From: Neckera pumila
Lineage: Eukaryota > Streptophyta > Bryopsida > Hypnales > Neckeraceae
Length of the DNA: 64,000 nt
NCBI GenBank assembly: GCA_963969595.1
Contig: OZ018416.1
Location: forward strand, 18,430,065 to 18,494,064
Reading direction: 5' to 3'
Shown piece after piece: positions 1 to 11,736 of the stretch. A program made the translations under genes and the position numbers. The stretch's first letter is position 1. Every line of letters begins with the position of its first letter. The notes under the pieces are model-generated. The model did no database searches. It was not told the DNA's origin and worked only from the letters and a program-made list of their open reading frames with translations.

Positions 1-750
1 TACCGCCACTTTGAGATTTTCTAGGAATTTTCCAATGCGTAAAAACACGGTTGACTTTCCAGGGAGTCATTTCCACAATTCGGAAAATTATAAAACTTTT
101 TTGGGCAACTTTTAGGAAGTTCCCAAGTGCCATGTGCAAACTTACAACTTTCATTGCACTAATCAAAGAAGTGTCTAATTTAATTTCTTCTAATTAAATT
201 CCCACCCAGGGGGGGGGAATCATTTTGGATGTAGGGTTAATTCCTTCCCAAGGAGGGAATCATATTTGGTCAAGGGAATCTAGCAATCAAGCTTCATCGT
301 CACGCTTCTGACAGGTTTCCTGGTTAAAACCTCCGTTCTTTACTCGTGGACTGCTTATAATCCCGGTTTATGGTTTTACCTACATTGTTCTTTGGCTTCT
401 TTCCTATCCTCTATTTTCTATCCTAAGTATTTTCCATGCCCTTCAAAAGTCTAGTTCCAGGTGATTTTGTGGTTTGGCCATCAGGCTTAATACCACTTGA
501 ACCCTCAAATGTTCTCTCAAATGCTTAAATAGACTTAATATTAGCTCATAGTAGTAATAGAGTGGTTCCGGGCTTCTTGGTTAAATCATATCTCATTTCT
601 AGGGATTTCCTCCAAATGTCATGGTGAACATACTTATACTATCTTTTTAACCCTAATTAACCGTAAATGTGAGCAAAATGCAAAAAAAAGAAAATTCTAA
701 GGTTCAAGTGCTAACTTGGGGGGCTCACATGGCGCCTTGTTAAACACGCT
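1..750. other. AT-rich intergenic, no gene seen
   Basis: Both strands are broken by frequent stops and no splice-linked coding signal or recognisable repeat end was found. A G-run lies near 210-217. Confidence 0.6.
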
Positions 751-986
751 GTGAAGGGTGCGGGTGGGGCGCCTCCATCTCCCCAGCCCTGTCTACGCCA
801 TTGACACACGCCACCTATCATCTGGCGTGGACGGGTGGAGATGCTCTTTGTCCGGTACTCCGGTCAGTCCGTGGATCTGGATCTTGGTCTTTGTCTTTCC
901 GCCAGGCCACTTGTGGCTGGTGGTTTTGTATTTCACCCTTGCAATAAAATTCTGCTTCATTTGTTTAAAAAAAAAAAAAAAAAAAA
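751..986 (+). mobile_element. Poly(A)-tailed retroposon 3' end, copy 1
   Basis: A GC-richer block ends with AATAAAATTC followed by a run of A at 967-986. The block GCCACTTGTGGCTGGTGG plus the CTTGCAATAAAATTC tail recurs at 1130-1245, and a similar tail (TTCCATTTGTTCAAAAGA) closes the LINE fragment near 22050. This fits the 3' end of a 5'-truncated LINE or a SINE; no coding part is visible, and a target-site duplication was not found. Confidence 0.5.
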
Positions 987-1129
987 GAGAAGAGAAGAGG
1001 AGCATCATCAGTGGAATTGGGCACTATTAATAGTCAAGCAGTCATTGCCGTCAGTCAGTCACTTGATTTTGCCATCTTTAGGATCCTCCCATTTGTAACA
1101 GCTTTCCACCCATTTCCCCAGAGTGTGTA

Positions 1130-1245
1130 AGTCATGTACTCCACATGGTCTTGGTCCTCCCGCCAAGCCACTTGGGGCTGGTGGTTTTGAAAATCTCACC
1201 CTTGCAATGAAATTCTATTTCATTTGTTTCAAAAAAGAAGAAGAA
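1130..1245 (+). mobile_element. Poly(A)-tailed retroposon 3' end, copy 2
   Basis: Diverged second copy of the tail at 751-986, with the GCCACTTGGGGCTGGTGG block and CTTGCAATGAAATTC, ending in an A-rich tract. The stretch before it (about 1025-1130) resembles 1735-1845, so these tails sit within an older repeated sequence. Confidence 0.45.
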
Positions 1246-1289
1246 AATAAGAGCATAGTCAATGGAGGGGTAGTATCTCAGGCACTATA

Positions 1290-1730
1290 AGGTAAACCAG
1301 CCCATTGTGGTCAAACTTTGGAGTCTACCCTCATGCTATAGCTGAAAGTTTTCAAATTTTTTCCCACATGAAGACAAGTGTGAAAAATAGTGAGAGCAAC
1401 TGAAATTATATTTTTCAAACAAAGTATGAATTTGCTATGGATTTTTGAAGTCATCTATCCAAAAGAGTCAATAGACTGCCCCATAACCAACAAAAAGTAT
1501 ATCCAATATGCTCTTCTTAATCACCTAAAGTAGTCACAATAATTTCTAATGTAGAAGGCCATAAAAAGTCACTTCCCACAATAATTTACACTAAAAAAGC
1601 AAGTGTTCCTAATGAAGTCACTAATCACTCCATTGGTGTCAAGTTAGACATTGATTGTGGCCAAAAAAAATGTCATGGGGTCATTAGGTGTTCACTATGG
1701 GTCATCTGACCACAATGGGCTAGTCTACCT
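1290..1730. mobile_element. TA-flanked TIR element (AGGTAG family)
   Basis: The left end reads TA|AGGTAAACCAGCCCATTG and the right end CAATGGGCTAGTCTACCT|TA, forming terminal inverted repeats of about 25 bp that also include TGTGGTCA/TGACCACA. TA dinucleotides at 1288-1289 and 1731-1732 are the presumed target-site duplication. No transposase is encoded. The family recurs at 2475, 20496, 26308, 38878, 39252 and 56150. Confidence 0.75.
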
Positions 1731-1732
1731 TA

Positions 1733-2472
1733 ATCAACCCATTGCCGCCAGTCATCCAATTTTGCCATCCGTACAAGACCCTCCCATTTGGGCCACTCTC
1801 CCATCCATTTCCACAGAGTGTATAAGTCATGTACTTTGGACTTACTATTTGGTGCTATTGTCAGAGAATGATAACAAGTTCACATCTATTTATGGATGGT
1901 TTAAGGTTGATAAAGATGTGGTTCAATAAATGTTGATTTAAATTGAGCTGATGTGGATAAATGTTTGTAAAAATAAATTGTAGCTTTAACCAATAAAAGA
2001 GGTGCTTTTAAAATGTTGGCTACTTGTGGCTTTTATAACACTCATCAAATGGAATTAGGTGGTAGGTCATTGATTTTGAACCTTTTTAAGATGGTTATGA
2101 CCTCCACCTACTAACAAGTCTATATTTTTGGTTTGAAAATTCATATCAAATCAAGCTCTTATCATATTAATACGATTCCACATGTATTCAATTCAGTTAA
2201 TTCTTTTTCTGAAAAGTATAGGCGAGAATCATCACATTGCAAAAGGTACCCGAATTACAAATCTAGATGGTCATAGGCTATTCTATCCTATTTGGACTCT
2301 AAATGAGTCCACATCACCTTCTCCAAACCTTGGAATGAGGGCAAGTTGGCCCGCATTCCCATGGGGAGCTTCAGTAACCTATTTTGGTCAAATTTTTGTG
2401 ACATGTGCCTTAATGCTTGAGATACCCTTGCCATGGGGCATGACAAGCATTTGCTATGGAAGGTGGGACACC
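1733..2472. other. AT-rich intergenic, no gene seen
   Basis: Only short chance reading frames are present; no repeat match to the rest of the window was noticed. Confidence 0.55.
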
Positions 2473-2474
2473 TA

Positions 2475-2762
2475 AGGTAGGCTGCTCTTAAAGCAACCTT
2501 TTAAGACTTGATTGCATTTAAGATGGAGCTAAACTCTTTGAAATAATTTTCAATAAATTTTTGTACAATAAAAAATGGAATTGGCATCTAACCCAAGTCA
2601 TTTCATATTTTTTGAACCTTTGATTGAAATTAGTTTTGAAGTTTTGAAGATGAAACACAATGATCTCTAAAGTGACCACCTCCTGAAATGTACATTGTTG
2701 GTACATTGAAGAAAGAAAAAATGTACCTCTGTATTGGAGGTTACTTTTAGAGCACTCTACAT
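2475..2762. mobile_element. TA-flanked TIR element (AGGTAG family), diverged
   Basis: The left end AGGTAGGCTGCTCTTAAAGC pairs imperfectly with the right end CTTTTAGAGCACTCTACA, with TA at 2473-2474 and 2763-2764. The left end also resembles the right end, reversed, of the element at 38878-39014. Confidence 0.5.
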
Positions 2763-2880
2763 TAGTATAAGAGTCAAAAGTACCATCTTGGGGAGAATTT
2801 TTGTTGTGCACAACATCAATAAACCTGGTAGCACCTATCTATTCATAATCCATCTTTGGATCTCTAGGAGTAAATTCAAT

Positions 2881-3138
2881 TTAACCCCTAAAGGACCAAC
2901 CTATATTTTTTGGCTACATAAAAATTTTGGGCAGATATGTGTGACTAGGGATTTCTATATTTTTGGCCCAAATTTTAATAGAAGTTGGAAACGAGGAATA
3001 TCTTTCATATGCACCAAATTTCATGACATTTAGAAATACAAGTCAAAATTTGTAGCCAAATATGTTATTTTTTTTTGTAATTGGGTAGTCCAGACAAATA
3101 TGAAAAAATCACTTTTTTCAAAAACCAAAATTTGGATT

Positions 3139-3192
<54 letters not shown>

Positions 3193-3837
3193 AAAGCTTT
3201 CAGTCACTCAATTTTGATTAATGAGTTAAAACTTATGAAGATTTTTAGTTTGTGGACAGTTATGGATTCTCTTCTCTAAAATAAACATTGAAGTCCTTTA
3301 TCTAACTCAATTTTCAATATTTATTGAATAAATAAAATCATAGGATGAATATTGTTTATTACAAAATTGCAACCATTGGGATTGGCATTTTTCAGTTCCA
3401 TAATTAAATTCTTAACGATTTAGTATTTTGAATCATTCTCTACTACTATCTACATACTATTTTTTTCCTATATGTTGTACAATTCCAAATGATGTAAAAA
3501 TTTTCAAGCATGTGGCCAACTTATCTAGGAAAAAGAATCCAAAGAAGCACCACCATTTTGGACGTTTTTTCATCAAAAAGTGAGGTTGTGAAGTGCAGCT
3601 GCCCTGTTTTTTGCAGGGCCAAAAAAATGATTTTAATGAATTTGAATGTTTATATCTTGCAATCCACGTGGTGGAAAATTTTGAAGTTTTTACCACATGT
3701 TCTCAAGTCAGCATACTACAAGATCCTATGGTTAGATGTGTCAAAAAAGTTTTTTCTATAAAAATTTGGTACTTCTTCTAAAAATGGTAATTTTTTAGCA
3801 TTTTCAATGAAAATAGTCATGAAAATTTAGGGGTTAA
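2881..3837. mobile_element. TTAA-flanked TIR element, subfamily A, copy A1
   Basis: Starts TTAACCCCTAAAGGACC and ends TTTAGGGGTTAA. Read on the minus strand, its interior is collinear with copies at 54549-55795 and 58044-58986 and with the interrupted copy at 4437-6194. Shared landmarks include an ATTGCAAGATAT-type block and GCCCAAAATTGCTAT near one end. It holds a microsatellite at 3142-3189 and no transposase frame. TTAA at both outer edges would be the target-site duplication if it is piggyBac-like. Confidence 0.75.
3142..3189. repeat. (TA)n microsatellite
   Basis: About 24 uninterrupted TA units inside element A1. The corresponding position of the sister copies lacks the run, so it expanded after insertion. 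Confidence 0.95.
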
Positions 3838-4436
3838 TAAGAAGAAAGTCATTGACTAGCTGAGAAGTTGCAATGCTAGTGTCACTAGCTAATTGGGAAA
3901 TTATAGAGAGTTATTGCTTGGATGGGAAGTTGCCATGCTAGGGGCTCCCACTTTCTAGGAGAGCAAAAGGGACCCCCTAGCTAGCCTTGGTTAATAATGT
4001 TATGTTAGAGCCAAATTTTGTACATTTTCAATAATCCTTTTGTAAATATATTGATTGTATGTTGGTTGTTGCATGCTATTGATGATGCTCTAATAGTGAG
4101 TATTATATAAATTTTTCAAAGGCACACTATTTGAACTATTGCAAGGCAAAATATTATTATATCGTACCAGTTTTCACATTTTTTTTTTTATATAATGACA
4201 CCAATTTTCAAAGTGACATTAATATATCCCCATTACTATAAGGACAAATTAGATTAGCAATCCAACAAACACCGGGACAAATACTAACAAAAGAAGGAAC
4301 AACTGATTAGTATCCAAGTCAATTCAATTATTGAACCTTACACTAATATTGCTAACTTGCATTAGTTCCAAAATTATGCAAATTTGAAAGGCGTATTGAT
4401 ATGATAATGCACAATATACAATATCTTGTATATTTG
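3838..4436. other. Intergenic, no gene seen
   Basis: Short repeated phrases (GCTAG-rich, about 3855-3985) but no reading frame or recognisable element. Confidence 0.5.
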
Positions 4437-4559
4437 TAGTAAATTGGTTTGAAAAGATGTGGAAAAATTTCAAAAATTTTCATCGCGCAAATTGCAAGAT
4501 ATTAGCGTTTAAATTGATAAAAATCCTTTTGTGACCCTGCAAAAAACATGGCAGGAACC

Positions 4560-5127
4560 ATTGCATTAAAAAAAACCAAGCCACGAAGGCTGGTTAATGA
4601 AGAGATAAGAACAAAAAATGGAAAGGAAAAAACCAAAGAAAGGCTTGTTCCAAAGGATGCTAGTCCCATCTTTGCCTAGCCTGGACTTGAGATTTAAGTC
4701 AAATACAATCAAATTGGCGTAGATATCTGCCGCATCTTGTAGGTGTTGACAAGCCCCTAGCTAGGCTTTCTGTTGGGCAGCATGGCTAAAGTCAAGGAGA
4801 GCATCTCAGATCATTGCATGTGCGAAGTCCAAACGCCATTACTTGTGAGCAAAATCCTTGCTATTTCGAGAAATCCAAATTATCCAAAGTAAAGAGCCAC
4901 GGAGCAAGGTCTAGATAATCCTAAGGTCTTAGAACCATCTGAGTGCCAAAGAGTCAAATATGCATTGGAAGAAATCCAGTCTATCATGGGGTCCGATGAT
5001 AGGTTGTATCCCTCGTAATGATATAGTTGATAGAGTGGGCATAATTCCAAACTTCTAGGGTTTGTGGATAAGCGTAAAACCAATGGAATGGGGATTCTTT
5101 GGTATCTAAGTTGTAGCAGTTGCAATT
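4560..5127 (-). pseudogene. LINE ORF2 3' fragment with zinc-binding RT motif
   Basis: On the minus strand the sequence matches, block by block, the plus-strand LINE fragment at 21190-22090: a Cys-containing stretch (NCNCYNL), then a VWNYAHSI-like stretch equivalent to VWDYAQSI there, then a GCCT(C/T)CGTGGCTTGG block near the 3' end. This is the C-terminal zinc-binding region of a non-LTR retrotransposon reverse transcriptase (zf-RVT type). The frame is broken by stops, so it is a dead 5'-truncated copy. It sits inside element A4. Confidence 0.6.
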
Positions 5128-5154
5128 GGTGGTGCTTCTCTGGATTCATTCTTC

Positions 5155-5570
5155 CATTAGAAAAAAATTCAGCCCTTGGGAGGGCCGTTCCAAATTGACA
5201 TGCCATGCTATTTCATGCATGGCCTGTCGACTTGGAAAAGTGTCCTTGGTGAGCATTCAGAGTGTATGATTGCTCATTGGAGCAGTTAGATTTCGCATTT
5301 TAGTTTTTAGTTTTTAAAAATATTCTTTTGAGATTAAAAATAAATTTAAAAATATCAATATCAATATTTTTTTAAGATTTAAGAAATAATAATAATAATA
5401 ATAATAGTATTTTTTAATTTGAAAATCTGGGTTCCTGTACCACTGTTATAGCAGTTTCAGTTGCGCAGAAATGGGGGAAAAAATAAATTTTCAGCCCCTT
5501 AAAACTAAATTTTAGGGTACTAAAGGGGTCCAAGGAGCAGCCGTTCAGAGGGTTGATTTTTTCTCTAATG
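5155..5570. mobile_element. CATTAG/CTAATG TIR element, nested in A4
   Basis: Begins CATTAGAAAAAAATTCAG and ends TTTTCTCTAATG. Just inside are the complementary GGGAGGGCC- and CCGTTCAGAGGG-type blocks. Host flanks are TTCTTC and AAGGCA, which are contiguous (TTCTTCAAGGCA) in the unoccupied copy A3 at about 58350, so no target duplication is seen. It holds an (AAT)n run near 5388-5405. Same family as 36831, 37419, 42355 and 55110. Confidence 0.7.
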
Positions 5571-6190
5571 AAGGCAAGTTGGTTACATGCTTGAAAAATT
5601 TTAGATCAGTTGAAATTGTACAACATATTGGGAAAAAATAATAAGTAGAAAGATGTAGAGATTGATGATTCAAAATACTAAATTGTTAAGAATTTAGATA
5701 TGGAATTGGAAAATGGCATTTCCAATGGTTGTACTATTGTAATAAACAATCTATATTCTATAGTTTTATTTTTTTCCAAATATATAGAAAATTGAGCAAC
5801 ATAAAGGACTTCAAAGTTTATTTTAGAAGAGAGAATCCATTACAGCCCGCCAACTTAAACTTCTCATAATTTTCATCTCATTGATCAAAATGAAATTATT
5901 CAAAGCTTTCCACTTATATTTAGATGTAGAAAACCAATTTCAAATTTTTGTTTACGAAAAAAGTGATTTTATGTGATTTGTCAAGACTGCCCAGCCAAGG
6001 AAAAATATACATATCATACAATAGTTATGAACCATGAAGTCAAAAGTTATGAAAATTATTGGGCCTTAAAGAAAAAAACTCGTCCCTATGTTGTGTGAAA
6101 ATTTCAAGGATAAAAATAAAATTCCCATTCATAGTGAGCTGCCCAAAATTGCTATGTTGACAAAAATGCAGATTGGTCTACGTTCATGAG

Positions 6191-6776
6191 TTAATCTTTA
6201 AAGTCCCAAGGCCATTTTTCTGTCAAAAATCACTCAAAATTGCTACTTTTGTTGCGTTCATCTAAAAGATAAAAAAAAAAATTATTTTTAGAAACTAATC
6301 GTAGGATCTTGTAGTACACTTTTTACAGATCATGTAGTAAAAATTTTGTGATGTTTGACCGTATGGATTGAAAGATATCAGCATTCAAAGTGAAAGAAAT
6401 TTTTTTTTTCCAAGAAGATGCTCTAATTGCCCAAAAAACAAGATTGTCCATAACTTTCTCATAAAAAATCCAAATGAAATGAATCAAAGCTTCCCAAATA
6501 GGCAAAAATATAATCTATAAGGAAAAAAAATTAAATTTATTAAATTAAATTTTTTGCAAAATTTTTTTGCTGCCCCTTCTCCCCTGTTTTGAGCTTATTT
6601 GGGCATAACTTTTGCTCCCAGGCACCGATTGAAATAAAAATTACATTCTCCAAAAGCTAATAATTTTTTCTATTTTATGGAAAAGTTTCAGAAAGTTTCA
6701 TCAAAAATTGAGCAAATAGGAACCTACCCAAAATCCATTTTGTTCCCTGTAGGAACAATGGGACTTTAGGGGTTAA
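6191..6776. mobile_element. TTAA-flanked TIR element, subfamily B, short copy B3
   Basis: Starts TTAATCTTTAAAGTCCCAAGG-like and ends GACTTTAGGGGTTAA. The interior follows copies at 29948-30867 and 61710-62655 (TCAAAAATCACTCAAAATTG near the left; ACTTTTGCTCCCAGGCA and AGGAACCTACCC near the right) but is shorter. It shares its left TTAA with the right end of A4. Confidence 0.65.
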
Positions 6777-8089
6777 AAAGGGATTAGAGAAAAATGTTTA
6801 AATAGATGCGAACTTAATTGCCAAGATGAAATAGTCTAAATGGACAAAGTCTAATCAAATGGTTGAAAGCTTTGAATTCCAATCAAATTAAAGAGGATTG
6901 TTAAAATCTAGGTCACTATAAAATGATTGATTTTGTCAACTATGGATTGAATTTCACTATAAAGATAATGTATAGAGATACAACCTAATATTACTTATAC
7001 CAAATTCATACACCATAAAGGAAATACTACTAAGAGAGCTTCATCCTGAATTGTAAATACCAAAAAGTGGTCGATGGATAATTTTTCATATTACTATAGA
7101 AATGAAAAATGCACTTATTGGTTCATAACTAAGATCATTTTTGACAAAATACCTTCCTGACAATTAGAGTCATGGGCATGATGAAAAAAAATGGCACTTG
7201 AAGAGTGTGACATTGCACTTGGGTCTTACAACAATTCAAAAGGACACTTTGAAGATTATAAAATTAGGAAGGGGGGCAATTTTTTCAATAATAAAATCAT
7301 AAGGTGTACATACACAAGAGTATGAAAATAAAATGACATTTTATTTCAAGCAAGCATTTCATTGTAATTTTGAAACTATGGGGTCAACTTGAAAATGTTA
7401 CAAAATAAAATTATGTTTTTGGTGTATGCATTACATTTTTGGAAGAAGATTATACATTTATCATTTTCTAGAAGTCATGTACCATTAATTTCTTACAATT
7501 TTAGAAAATTAATTTCCTATTCTACAACATATATGGTTCTTCAGTCTCTTCTCCTACATTTTCAAGTCATTTTGTAAGCATTTGTCATGCATATCTTCCA
7601 CCAACATCACAATATAATTGATTAAGTACAAATTTTATCCAACCTATATGACTAGTTCACATGAAGACAACAAGTGTCTAAAGATCATCATTTGTATGCA
7701 ACCTTTGATGAACCGTTTGAGTGCCATTTTGTTTGCCAAGCCATCCATTTAACTCCAAAGCCTTCTTATTGATCCCTTTAGACTACTTTGGTTATTGAAG
7801 CAACCTTCTATGCGACTATGCCAAACATTTGATGTCCACTAGCCATTATACTTGTAGAGATGACCTTTAAAGAAATTAAGCAAAGAAACTAAATCTCCCT
7901 TGACCCTACACCTCCACTCTTTAAAAAATAAACAAATGACCTTCCTCCTCCCAAAATGAAAAGACAAAGTGGTGATAGGCCAATTTTGGATTTCCTTTGC
8001 GCCTCTAGTGCACCTCTCTCGTAACCGTACATGATAGTCTCCCCATCATACGTATCCTATCAAAGTTAACCGTGTACAATTAGGTCCAC
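6777..8089. other. AT-rich intergenic, no gene seen
   Basis: No coding, RNA or repeat signal recognised; the reading frames present are short. Confidence 0.5.
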
Positions 8090-11000
8090 TGGAATGATTC
8101 ATTTACAAAATTTTCAACCACATTTCACTAGAAAGTTCAACAACTTTAGGAAGCAATAACATGCTAAAAGATGAACTAATTTTGAAACCGCAAGTTGTAT
8201 TGGAATTGCAATGAAGTGCACTTCAACTTCATAACAACTAAAAAATGAATAATTTAAAATCATACAACAATTTGGATTTCTTTTATACACTATCTACCAT
8301 TTCATAGAGAACCTTGAGAAGATAGTCAAAGATCTTTTGCAATGGGGTGAAGAACAAGCAAGAAATTACACAAGCAATTGAAGTGGTATGGGATCAAGTA
8401 TCTTGAAAGCAATTGTGAAGGCTCATTTCTAATATATACCATAAAATACAAGTTGTAATTTTCACAAATGGTGGCAACACTAGATGGTAGATAGTATATA
8501 GAATACATCAAACTCTTTGTACGATTTTCAATTACATATGTGTATTTCTAATGGTGATGAATTAGACTTTAGTGTGATCCAATGCAATTTACAATTAGAA
8601 ATTTTATTCATTTTTAGTGTACATGCCTCTTAAAGTTCTCCAAATTTAAGTAGGATCCAAGAATTTGTAAATGAATTGGACCTAACTATAGTCAAATCCA
8701 AGCTTGTTGTATTAAAAAATTACAATTTTTTATATTATTGGTAAAACACTCTTGTATATAGACATATGGAAATATGTATATGAACCCTAATTGTTGAAAG
8801 TCACACTTGCATTTTGCAACAATACTTTATATTAAATTCAATGTATGTCCAATGGAGCATTGTACAAGAGTTTTTTTTATTAGAAGGCATCAAGTTGACA
8901 TCATTGTACAATAAATTTTAACCACTTTATATTCACATCCCTACATAGAAAAAGGCCAATTCTTTCTTATAATGAGAAATCTAGATGGGAAGCTAATATT
9001 CTAACTTCATTAACTCATTGATAAATACATATACATCTTTCTTAATAATTTGTTGAATTTCAAAGTTAATAATTATACAATCTGCATTTGATTGAAGATG
9101 TAGATTCTTCATACTTCTAGCACAAAATGTACTTCTTATAAAATTGGAATGCTCATTTACTCTTATAGTAAAACATTAAGTTTCTAGACTCCCAAAAAAG
9201 ATGATGTAAATTGCATTATATATGCTAGAACATACACTCAAGTTATTTAGTTAGTGCAAGAGTTTGACAAAAGACAAAAAAATTCGTACAAATTGAATGC
9301 ATTATGAATGAATCTAAATTAATTAGTGCGAACGTTCGAATGAAATCAATATGAAAATTTAAAAATAGAAATAGATGAAGGTTATTGAATCTTTTTTAAT
9401 AAACAAAGATTGTACAATGGTTCAATGGAAAGACAAAAGATGAATCATTGATGTAGACTATACTTTGTTATGATTTATTGAAATTGATTTTCCTATTCTT
9501 AAGTCAAACAATTAGGAAATAATTCACAATCTTAATTAGTCCAAGATTTAAATGATTGTCTGTTATAACATCTCCTAAATGACATTGTAGAATATCTTAC
9601 ACATATAACATATAGAATAGAAAAGGTTAAAGAGCTAAAGTAGGAGGCTTGAAATCCACTCAGGCATCACGAACTGCCTCTATAATTGGCATTGAAAAGG
9701 ACCATTAGAAAGAACCTATGGCCTATGGAGGGTTGTTTGACTTTTGGCCGTGGTGCAAATACAGGGAAAAAAATATTTATTTAAAATGTAATATTTTTTT
9801 GAAAAAAAATATTAAAAAAAAATCGCCAATCTAACATAGCACAAATTTTGATCATATGGGCTCCTAAACTTTATTTATTTGTTTGTTTTAATAATGTCTT
9901 AGCTGTAACGGCATTTTATATGTAGCCAAACAGTCCACAACAAGCCTAAATTTTTGTCTAATGATGAGGTGGTCTTCAAATAGACCTTTGTAGTCTTTGA
10001 ATGGATTGAGAAAAAAAATATTATTTATTGCAAGAGCCAATCATTCTCCTTACTTTCTCCAGTTTTCTTTACAAGTTGTAAGAGAATAATTTATATAAGA
10101 CCTAGGGTCATAAATAGGTGTCTACTACACAACTCATTTGAAAATTCATAAGTAACTCATGAAAACTATGAAACCACTTGCATAAATAATATTCTGCATC
10201 TAATTTTCTGTCTAACAAATGAGCTAAAAATATTCCTATTTAAGAAAATACATGAAAAAGGCAGTTTTGTCCTTAGTTGAGCTGTTTTTGAGCCTCCTAT
10301 GTTATGTAAGACAAGTAACATTCACTATTCTGATATTGTAACTTCGGCTATAGGCCCAGCTTTACATGTATTGGTACTTGGGTAGGTGGGTGCAATCAAC
10401 AATACCAAAATATAGAAAGCACTTTTATGTTCCTTCTAGAATGTGGGATGCATTGATATTGGTAGAACTCACTCTCCTACTTCCACGTTTAACGATCATT
10501 AGTGAAACTCTTCTTGTCTCTTAGTTGCTTTTTCTATGGACCAAGCTCACATGTAAGTTGGCCCTTACTGTACACCCTGTGAACTTAGCCTACGGTCAAC
10601 TTACGCTACATCTGAAATCACCACTTTCAAGGCATTCAAAATAGTGTCAGACAAACTCATCAAATTAAAAATAAAGTATTTGGAATTTGCCAACGACTGA
10701 GATGGAGCAAGCAAAGACAAAAATTAGTCGGTAATAGAAAGCATGGGCAAATGCTCATTGGGTTCGCATAGCTGGTCCTATTTTGTCGCGCACGGAAGTG
10801 AACATTAGATGTTACTCTTTCTACAGGGAGAGAGAGATACTTCAGGACAATTCAATCCATTTCTCCAAAGAGTACCACATCCAAACTGAACGTAAATCAA
10901 GTGAATATTCAGCGCCAGGAATTGCTAACAGCAAAAAGGGAACTATTACACTATTACACTAACTTCACTTCAAGCAACGAGTTATGGTTTATTAGTGCTT

Positions 11001-11736
11001 TACGACAGGGATGTCGAACAAAAATCAAAACAACCTCTAGATATTCCTGTACCAAACACTATTACCACATTTGCAATGCCGGTAAAACAGCAAAAAGGCA
11101 ACCATAACACCAAGCTGACTTCATACAAAGACTGATGCGACACAAAATGTTTGACTATGTCTGAATAAAATATTTCTGGTCATCCCCAGAGTCCACATTT
11201 CCAATGCTAGGTACTACCGTAGGAACTCACAAAAAAGGAAGCGAGAACACCAATTTGATTTTCTAAAAATTCAAAGATAGTTCAGTAAAGCACGGAAACA
11301 AAGCATTCTACAGTGAGCAGTAGAAGAAATCACCAGGTTGGCTAATTAAATAAAACAGAATTTCATTTCACTGATCCAAAAACCGCTGGCTTGACAACAG
11401 GGAATTCCAAGAAAATCAACACAAATTCCATCATATTACTGTTTCTGACCAAAAAGGATTCCACATTTGCAATGCGAGTACCAATGACACAGCAAAAAGA
11501 AAAACAATAACACTAACCTAGCACCAAGTTCGACAATTCAAACACCACGTAATTAATTCAGTAAAGCAGGCAAACGCAGAGTTAACATAAATTCATAAAA
11601 AGTTCGCAGTATAAAACGAATACATACACCTGGTTGACATACTCCACAAAACTTACAGCTTTCATTAACTATCCTGATCCTGTACCAGCGGGCTTTCCAA
11701 CACGAAACTGCACCCAAACTCACAAGCTCCAACTAC

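Larger units (their letters stand above)
4437..6194. mobile_element. TTAA-family element A4, truncated and interrupted
   Basis: Aligns with subfamily A from the block at 4440-4560 (GAAAAGATGTGG onward) to a degenerate right end at 6191-6194 (TTAA). The left terminus is missing. Two insertions split it: a LINE 3' fragment at 4560-5127 and a CATTAG element at 5155-5570. The host sequence on both sides of the second insertion rejoins exactly as in copy A3. Confidence 0.65.

Noticed and set aside
3142..3189. (TA)n run as an origin, recombination site or regulatory site.
   Set aside because: Plain dinucleotide repeat; a similar one is at 62781-62817, with nothing else linking them to a function.
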